In this document: in pieces, positions 58,910-64,000 of the stretch
How the letters are laid out: each line of letters begins with the position of its first letter
How positions within the stretch are numbered: the stretch's first letter is position 1
Assembly (NCBI GenBank): GCA_963800235.1
Contig: CAWDAD010000003.1
Location: 372,001 to 436,000 of the forward strand
Direction of reading: 5' to 3'
Source of the DNA: CAVVNP01 sp963800235
Lineage (GTDB): Bacteria > Actinomycetota > Acidimicrobiia > Acidimicrobiales > Iamiaceae
DNA: 64,000 nucleotides
Position numbers and translations under genes: made by a program
Notes under the pieces: generated by a model
Told to the model about the DNA's origin: nothing
The model's input: the letters and a program-made list of their open reading frames with translations, nothing else
The model's database searches: none

Positions 58910-60217
58910 TCAGTCGTCGTCGGTGGCGGTGGGGACGTCGCCGGCGTCCTTGACCGTCTCGAGGATGATCCTCGGGCCCCGGTCCCAGGTGAGGTAGTTC
59001 CACGCCCAGCCGATCAGCACCGACAGCCGGTTCCGGAACCCGACCAGGAAGATCAGGTGCAGGCCGAGCCAGGCGAACCAGGCCGGTGAGCCCCGCAGGT
59101 TGACGCCGAGGGGCAGCTCCGCGACCGCCGCCCGGCGGCCGATGGTCGCCATCGTGCCCTTGTCGGTGTAGTGGAACGGCCGGCTCGGGCGTCCGGCGAG
59201 ATCGGCGCGGAGCTGGGCGGCGGCGTGACGGCCCGACTGCATGGCCACCGGGGCGAGCTGGGGCAGGACGCCGTCGGCCCCCTGGATGGCGGCGATGTCG
59301 CCGACCGCGAACGCCTCCGGGCGGCCGACGACCCGCAGGTCGGCGTCGACCTCGACGCGCCCGCCCTTGGCCTGGACGAGCCCGAGGGCCTCGACCAGCG
59401 GGTTGGCCTTGACCCCGGCGGCCCACACCAGCGTGTGGGCCGGCAGCACCTCGCCGGACTCGAAGGTGACCGAACGCCCGTCGACCGACGCGACCTTCTC
59501 GCCGAGGCGGAGCTCGACCCCGCGCTGGCGCAGGGAGTCGGCGGCGTGGCGGCGGGACACGGGCTTGAAGGTGGCCAGCACCTCGTCGACCATCTCGACC
59601 AGCACGACCCGTGACCGGCCGGTGTCGAGGTCGTGGTAGTCGCGGCGGAACACGTGGCTGAACAGCTCGGCGAGGGCGCCGGCCACCTCGACGCCGGTCG
59701 GGCCGCCGCCGGCGACCACCACCGTGAGGGCGCCGTCGTCGACGAGCGACGGGTCGGCGTCGGCCGCCTCGAACCGTCCCACCACGTGGTTGCGGAGGCG
59801 CACGGCGTCGGCCAGCTGGTACAGCGGGAAGGCGTGCCGGTCGGCACCGTCGAGGTCGAAGAAGTTGGTGGTGGCACCCGCCGCGATCACCAGGTGGTCG
59901 AAGCCCAGCTCGGTGCTGAGCCCCCCCTCCTCCTCGAGGCGCAGCACGTGGCGGTCCCAGTCGCAGCCGCTCACGCTGGCCCGCCGGAACGCCACGTTGG
60001 CCTGGCGCTGGAAGATGTCGCGGACCGGGTGGCCGACGTCGGCCGCGTTGAGCCCGGCGGTGGCCACCTGGTAGAGCAGCGGCTGGAACGTGTGGAAGTT
60101 GTGGCGGTCGACGACGGTGATGTCGACCGGCGCGTCGGCCAGCTCCTTGGTGGCCTGCAGCCCGGCGAACCCGGCGCCGATGACCACGACCCGAGGACGT
60201 GCTCCCATGGCGGTCAC
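58910..60217 (-). CDS. Type II NADH dehydrogenase-like flavoprotein (435 aa)
   Basis: This is a single-subunit NDH-2 family enzyme that passes electrons from NADH to quinone at the membrane. The FAD motif is VVVIGAGFAGLQAT, followed by HNFHTFQPLLYQVATAGL, the NAD motif VVVAGGGPTGVEVAG, and the DIAAI segment near the end. A C-terminal amphipathic membrane-binding region (FAWLGLHLIFLVGFRNR, WNYLTWDRG) is present. The GTG at 60217 overlaps the upstream stop; an ATG three codons later (60208) is the alternative. It would feed the bc-caa3 chain encoded earlier in the window. Confidence 0.9.
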   Translation of the reverse strand: MTAMGARPRVVVIGAGFAGLQATKELADAPVDITVVDRHNFHTFQPLLYQVATAGLNAADVGHPVRDIFQRQANVAFRRASVSGCDWDRHVLRLEEEGGLSTELGFDHLVIAAGATTNFFDLDGADRHAFPLYQLADAVRLRNHVVGRFEAADADPSLVDDGALTVVVAGGGPTGVEVAGALAELFSHVFRRDYHDLDTGRSRVVLVEMVDEVLATFKPVSRRHAADSLRQRGVELRLGEKVASVDGRSVTFESGEVLPAHTLVWAAGVKANPLVEALGLVQAKGGRVEVDADLRVVGRPEAFAVGDIAAIQGADGVLPQLAPVAMQSGRHAAAQLRADLAGRPSRPFHYTDKGTMATIGRRAAVAELPLGVNLRGSPAWFAWLGLHLIFLVGFRNRLSVLIGWAWNYLTWDRGPRIILETVKDAGDVPTATDDD

Positions 60218-60891
60218 GGTACGGGCACGACCTCGGTGGACGGGCCGGGCAGGGCGTCGAGCTCCTCGACCGGGGCGGGCTCGACCGACCGGCGCCGATC
60301 TCCGCGACGGCGCAGCCACGGCCAGAAGGCCATGCCGACGAGGATGGCGGCGGGGTGGCCGAGGGCGGCGACCGCGTCACCCGAGGTGGCACCGCTGATC
60401 GGCAGGGAGAGGATCATGGCGGCCAGTCCCACCCGCTGCCACCTCGGGTCGACCACGCCGGTGTAGGCGCCGAGGCAGGCGTACAGGCCGAAGCTGGCGC
60501 CGACGTCGATGCGACGCAGCTCGCTCTCGTCGAGCAGGCCCCGGTTGACCCCGGCCATGATCGGCAGCTGGGTTGCGAGGGTGGCGCCGACGTGGCCGGC
60601 GGTGAAGACCGTGGCGGTGGCCCGGGCGCCGACCCGGCGCTCGAAGGCGGCCAGGGCGACCGCGGTGAAGAGCAGGTTCACCGGCCACAGGTCGGGCTCG
60701 ACGAACAGGGCGCTGCCGGCCAGCGCGAGGAGCGGGGCCCGGCGGAGGTTGTGGCCGTCGCTGCTGAAGCGCTGCAGCCGCTCCGTCCAGCGCCTCCGCC
60801 CCAGGCGCTGGCCCGCCAGGCTGGTTCCGACCAGGGCGGAGGTGTAGGCGAGGCTGAGGGCGTGGTGGCGCAGCCGGCCGAGCGCGCTCAC
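60214..60891 (-). CDS. Rhomboid-like membrane protein (225 aa)
   Basis: This is a polytopic membrane protein with rhomboid-like features. It shows TAGHVGATLATQLPIM, VGASFGLYACLGAYTG and several further helices (VNLLFTAVALAAFE, AAILVGMAFWPWL). A GxSx catalytic Ser is replaced here by GASFG, and a His after it is not certain, so protease activity is unclear. The GTG start overlaps the DNA glycosylase stop, and the NDH-2 gene overlaps its own stop, so the three genes are translationally chained. Confidence 0.75.
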   Translation of the reverse strand: MSALGRLRHHALSLAYTSALVGTSLAGQRLGRRRWTERLQRFSSDGHNLRRAPLLALAGSALFVEPDLWPVNLLFTAVALAAFERRVGARATATVFTAGHVGATLATQLPIMAGVNRGLLDESELRRIDVGASFGLYACLGAYTGVVDPRWQRVGLAAMILSLPISGATSGDAVAALGHPAAILVGMAFWPWLRRRGDRRRSVEPAPVEELDALPGPSTEVVPVP

Positions 60892-61721
60892 CGCGACGCC
60901 ACCTCGGCCGGTGCGGCGGCCGGCTGGCACGACGGGCACCAGTAGGTGCTGCGGGCCTGCGGGCCCTGGCGGCGCATGCGGATCGGCGAGCCGCAGCGCA
61001 GGCAGGGCTGGCGCTGGCGGCCGTAGACGGCGACGCCACCACCGCCGGCCAGGTCGGTGGTGATCCGCCCGCCGCCGGTGCCGAGGTTGGCCCGGAGCAG
61101 CTGGTGGGCGGTGCGCAGGATGCGGCGACGGGCGGGTTCGTCGAGCTCGGCCAGCCGGGCGAAGGGGTCGACGGCGCAGGCGAAGAGCACCTCGGACTTG
61201 TACACGTTCCCGATGCCCGACACGACCCGCTGGTCGAGCAGCACGCTGCCGATCTCCTCCTCGGGCCCCACCAGCGTGCCCATGCGGGCCAACCCGGCGT
61301 CGAGGTCGACGTCGACCCGGCAGAGGTCCGGTCCGAGGTGGGCGACCGGGCTGGTACCGGTGCCGAGCGGGCCGCCGGGGGCGTCGGGCCGGTAGGTGCG
61401 CACCACCGGTGCGGAGAAGCAGACCGCCACCCACCCGTCGACCTCGACCTCGACCCGGGCCAGGTGCGGGGCCTTCCGCCAGCGCTCACCGGTGCGGTAC
61501 AGGTGCCACGACCCCGTCATGCGCAGGTGGGTCTGCAGGGTCAGCCCGCTGTCGAAGTGGATCAGCAGGTGCTTGCCGACCGCTTCGACGGCGGTGATGC
61601 TGCAGCCGGGCACCGGGCGGTCGCCGACCAGCCGGGGCGCCCGGAAGCGGCGCAGGACCCGACCCTCGAGCGCCGGTCGGAGCCGGTCCGCGCTCCGGTG
61701 GAGGGTGTCGCCTTCGGGCAC
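60888..61721 (-). CDS. DNA glycosylase/AP lyase, Fpg/Nei family (277 aa)
   Basis: This is a base-excision repair enzyme. The catalytic N-terminus is MPEGDT, with Pro2 and Glu3 present. PEGDT is the form seen in Nei2/endonuclease VIII relatives. The helix-two-turn-helix lies in LLDQRVVSGIGNVYKSE, and the C-terminal zinc finger is CLRCGSPI with CPSCQ. The ATG at 61721 is the only reasonable start because the N-terminal Pro must follow Met. It heads a coupled chain with the rhomboid-like and NDH-2 genes. Confidence 0.92.
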   Translation of the reverse strand: MPEGDTLHRSADRLRPALEGRVLRRFRAPRLVGDRPVPGCSITAVEAVGKHLLIHFDSGLTLQTHLRMTGSWHLYRTGERWRKAPHLARVEVEVDGWVAVCFSAPVVRTYRPDAPGGPLGTGTSPVAHLGPDLCRVDVDLDAGLARMGTLVGPEEEIGSVLLDQRVVSGIGNVYKSEVLFACAVDPFARLAELDEPARRRILRTAHQLLRANLGTGGGRITTDLAGGGGVAVYGRQRQPCLRCGSPIRMRRQGPQARSTYWCPSCQPAAAPAEVASR

Positions 61722-61730
61722 CGGCTCAGG

Positions 61731-61937
61731 CTAGGAGGGCGACCCCTCGGGACCGTCCTCCCAGCGCCGGTCCTCCTCCTCCCACGCCTCGTCGCGCTCC
61801 TCGTTGAGCTGCTTCCAGTTCCGGGCCGCCTCCTCGGACGGGTACGGCCCAAGCACCTCGCCGGCGCTGCACTGCGTGCCCTCCGGCTCCGGCCGCTCGT
61901 GGGTCAGGCACCAGTACCACTGCTGCGATTCAGCCAT
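61731..61937 (-). CDS. Small conserved acidic protein (68 aa)
   Basis: This is a small protein of a conserved actinobacterial type for which I know no function. It opens WYWCLTHERPEPEGTQC, with two Cys, followed by LGPYPSEEAARNW of SPOR-like outline and a charged helix (NEERDEAWEEEDRRWED). It lies 9 bases upstream of the glycosylase gene on the same strand and may be cotranscribed with it. The ATG at 61937 is preceded by few bases that resemble a ribosome-binding site. Confidence 0.78.
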   Translation of the reverse strand: MAESQQWYWCLTHERPEPEGTQCSAGEVLGPYPSEEAARNWKQLNEERDEAWEEEDRRWEDGPEGSPS

Positions 61938-61956
61938 GGGCGCACGCTACCGAGCC

Positions 61957-63060
61957 TCAGCGATCGGGGACCTTCTCGATGATCGCGTCTCCCGGCCCTC
62001 CGTACCGCTCACCAATTCCGGAGATGATCGCCTCTGTCTCGGGGTCGAAGTGCCCGTCGATGAGCCAGTTGTCGTAGTGCCCGGGGCTGTGGCCGGCACC
62101 GACGGCGACCGACCACAGCGATGAATCGAAGAGCACGGAGTGGTGGTTGCGTGGCTCACCGCCCACGCCCGCCCAGAGCGACTCCGGCGCATCGGGTAGC
62201 GACTCGATGGCAGCTGGGACGTCCTCGGCACTCGCCACGACCAACGCGCTCGTGCCGGGTGGGACACGCGGCAGGTAGTGGTTCGTGGCTGCCGCGAAGG
62301 AGACGGCGTCGGTCACCTCGACGCTGTACCGGCCATCGGGGTCGACACCGGCGCGGTTGAACGTCCGGTCCGCCGCCAAGTGCATGGCGGCGTAGCCCCC
62401 GTAGCTGTGGCCGACGAGCATGACCTCAGAGCCCGCTGGCACTCCCGCACGTTGGAGCGCCGCCTTCACGTCCTCGGCGTATTCGTCACGTCGATAGGGA
62501 TTCAACGCAGTGGGAACGGCGTGGCTCATGTCCCTGACCGAGCCGTACTTGCTGGGCGCCATCCACTCACCCACGGCTCCGAGCAGATTGCGCGTACCCA
62601 AGCCGTCAGAGAGGTCGGTCACTCCAGGCAGGATCACGATGTAGCGCCCGTTCTCGAGGCGTCGGACCTTGATCTCGTCCCGGCCGGTCGTCCCGTCTGT
62701 CGCACCGAGCGCAGCGAGCAGGGATCGACGGCCGACGCCGAGCCGGTCCGAGCTCGCACGGCCGACGCTCCCCGACCGTGACGTCGCCGACTCCGAGCTC
62801 GCCCGGCGCTGATCGGCGGCGTTGTTCTCGGCCGAGCGGCCGAAGCCTTCGATCGACGAGGCGATGTCGGTGACGCGGGCTCGCCGCACCGGCCACCACT
62901 GATCCTTGAACCGCCGGGCGTCCGAGCCCTGCCAGGCACTCGCCCTGACCCGGCCGTCGAGGTCGAAGACCAACGTCCGGATGCGTTCTGCGCTGGCCCG
63001 CAGGAACCGGCCGAGCGCTTCGACCTCATCCGGGTTCATCCCATGAGTGAGCTCACCCAC
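61957..63060 (-). CDS. WXG100-like N-terminal domain with alpha/beta hydrolase (367 aa)
   Basis: The first 90 residues resemble a WXG100 (ESX substrate-type) helical hairpin, with SAWQGSDARRF around residue 43. A Ser/Arg-rich linker follows, then an alpha/beta-hydrolase domain: VILPGVTDL, the nucleophile elbow GHSYGGYAAMH, and a His near the end in GHSPGHYDNW. The catalytic Asp may be in ASAEDVPAA. The GTG at 63060 gives GELTHGMNPDEV, a usual start for this kind of protein; an ATG at 63039 is the alternative. It is the last gene of a coupled minus-strand set at the window edge and may be exported by a type VII system. Confidence 0.8.
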   Translation of the reverse strand: MGELTHGMNPDEVEALGRFLRASAERIRTLVFDLDGRVRASAWQGSDARRFKDQWWPVRRARVTDIASSIEGFGRSAENNAADQRRASSESATSRSGSVGRASSDRLGVGRRSLLAALGATDGTTGRDEIKVRRLENGRYIVILPGVTDLSDGLGTRNLLGAVGEWMAPSKYGSVRDMSHAVPTALNPYRRDEYAEDVKAALQRAGVPAGSEVMLVGHSYGGYAAMHLAADRTFNRAGVDPDGRYSVEVTDAVSFAAATNHYLPRVPPGTSALVVASAEDVPAAIESLPDAPESLWAGVGGEPRNHHSVLFDSSLWSVAVGAGHSPGHYDNWLIDGHFDPETEAIISGIGERYGGPGDAIIEKVPDR

Positions 63061-63706
63061 CGACGGAGACCTCTCCGACGGCACCGTCGAGCTCGAGGGA
63101 CTCCCAATCGTCCCAGCCGGCACGACGCACGCCGTCTACCAGCAGCAACCAGGGAAGATCCGGGGTGACCCGCCAGATCGTCCTTCGCTCTCGGTCATCT
63201 CCGCTGGCCAGCGGAACGAGCCATGTCTCTGCACCGTTGCCTGTGATCCACTGCGTCACTGCTGGCTCGCCCGCCCTCTCGGCGGCGGGCACGAAGGCGA
63301 CCACCGCGCGCTGCTCGATCGACCGCAGCGCGTCGAGCAGCCGCCCACCGTCGCCCGGCTCACGCGTTGTGCCGGCATCGAGGAGCGCGGCGATGGTCGT
63401 CTCGACGGACTCCAGACGACGAACGGCCGACGTGAGCGGCGGGAGCCCGACATCTCGCGGAACCCAGCGCAGCACCTCTGCGGTCGGCAGGACCGTGACC
63501 TCGACCATGTCCCCCGAGCGCTCTGCGCGATTCGAGACCTCAGGACCGACGTGGTAGGTGACCGACGTTCGGCCCTCACGATCGTGGACGGCAAGGCTCA
63601 ACGACATCAGCGGCTCGCAGCTGGGCGTCAGACCGTTCCGACCCGCGAAGCTCGTCGAATCGACGCGTCGCAACGCCCAAGCGTCAATCGGGATCTTGGT
63701 GATCAC
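63053..63706 (-). CDS. Hypothetical protein beside a WXG100-type gene (217 aa)
   Basis: No family was recognised. The protein is soluble, mixed alpha/beta, with no signal peptide or membrane helix. A helix-rich middle (LPPLTSAVRRLESVETTIAALL) is flanked by beta segments (WALRRVD, TSVTYHVG, TIWRVTPDLPWLLLVDGVRR). It overlaps the next gene by eight bases and its GTG overlaps the upstream stop (GTGA), so it is made together with its neighbours. An immunity or chaperone role for an exported partner is possible but unproven. Confidence 0.7.
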   Translation of the reverse strand: MITKIPIDAWALRRVDSTSFAGRNGLTPSCEPLMSLSLAVHDREGRTSVTYHVGPEVSNRAERSGDMVEVTVLPTAEVLRWVPRDVGLPPLTSAVRRLESVETTIAALLDAGTTREPGDGGRLLDALRSIEQRAVVAFVPAAERAGEPAVTQWITGNGAETWLVPLASGDDRERRTIWRVTPDLPWLLLVDGVRRAGWDDWESLELDGAVGEVSVGG

Positions 63707-64000
63707 CGGTCGCGAACTCCGAAGAAGTCGTCGATCCAGCCACCCGGCTGAAGGTGATCAGCGATGTCAGTGCCGAAGGTGTTGTCGATCAAAGCTGACG
63801 TCAATGCCGTCTCGCTGCTCACGGCGTCGAGGCCGAGAATTCCCACCCCTGCGTCGATTCCCTCAGCGCTTGAGCGGACGATCACGTCCGAGAGCTGCTG
63901 GCTGTCGAAGCCGTACTCGAAACCGGCCTCCCATGTGTCGTAGAAGAACCCCTTCGACGCCAGGCCGAGGCTGATCAGCGATCCGGCGACAGGCAGTTGC
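63703..64000 (-). CDS. Partial protein, 5' end beyond the window (at least 98 aa)
   Basis: The open frame continues from the stop at 63703 to the window edge without a start being required. The visible C-terminus reads ISLGLASKGFFYDTWEAGF, EYGFDSQQLSDVIV, a Gly-rich stretch (DAGVGILGLDAV) and WIDDFFGVRDR at the end. The family was not identified. By context it may be the C-terminal part of another WXG100-type or surface-export protein. Confidence 0.7.
   Translation of the reverse strand, partial: QLPVAGSLISLGLASKGFFYDTWEAGFEYGFDSQQLSDVIVRSSAEGIDAGVGILGLDAVSSETALTSALIDNTFGTDIADHLQPGGWIDDFFGVRDR

Overview
The window is GC-rich DNA with dense, mostly translationally coupled genes. GTG and TTG starts are common and 4-base stop/start overlaps are frequent. 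A DUF222/HNH endonuclease, DUF3072, a diheme QcrC with QcrA/QcrB, a caa3-type oxidase, and WXG100-like and FtsX-like proteins all point to an actinobacterium. The overall gene mix would suit the Acidimicrobiia, but that placement is an inference from gene content only. No rRNA, tRNA, CRISPR array, insertion sequence or origin was recognised.

Layout. 32-3285 (minus): acyl-CoA dehydrogenase-like, PIG-L deacetylase, NodS-like methyltransferase and GT2 glycosyltransferase, a set that resembles Nod-factor chemistry. 3478-13444 (plus): SDR, a small membrane protein, then a respiratory operon qcrC-qcrA-ctaC-ctaD-ctaE-orf-ctaG-like-qcrB and a hemerythrin protein. 13476-15791: a flavin monooxygenase and a universal stress protein, divergent from a MarR gene across two palindromic operators. 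15870-24079: GH15 glycosidase; then a TPP-dependent pyruvate-oxidase-like enzyme, a FAD/Fe-S oxidoreductase (frameshifted near its end), an enolase-superfamily enzyme and a DUF421 protein. 24125-27826 (minus): MFS exporter, TetR and alcohol dehydrogenase behind a clear TetR-type operator. 28038-32700: a response regulator followed by one reading frame joining a histidine kinase to a GT39 (YkcB-type) membrane glycosyltransferase. 32741-36760: two lipoproteins (cupredoxin plus beta-helix; DUF1996) and an M20 peptidase. 36880-39554: ribbon-helix-helix protein, DNA methyltransferase and a possible nuclease. 39573-43219: AidB-like dehydrogenase, CDF transporter, a 76-bp tandem repeat array and a peroxiredoxin. 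43265-53079: an unknown membrane protein facing an atypical response regulator, a mucin-like anchored protein, a 1176-residue cyclase/AAA/TPR regulator and an FtsX-type permease. 53215-61937: broken phosphoesterase, SOS-box-like site, DUF3072, HNH endonuclease, leuA behind a leader-peptide attenuator, gamma-glutamyltransferase, NDH-2, rhomboid-like protein, Fpg/Nei glycosylase and a small conserved protein. 61957-64000: a WXG100/hydrolase cluster of lower GC that runs off the window.

At least three genes, possibly four, contain apparent single-base indels (near 22268, 32640, 53464/53480 and perhaps 36867). These look more like assembly error or recent decay than programmed events, and they matter when reading the C-termini of those proteins. 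The strongest candidates for undescribed biology are the kinase-glycosyltransferase fusion, the Nod-like four-gene set, the RHH/methyltransferase/nuclease-like cassette, and the WXG100-hydrolase cluster at the right end.
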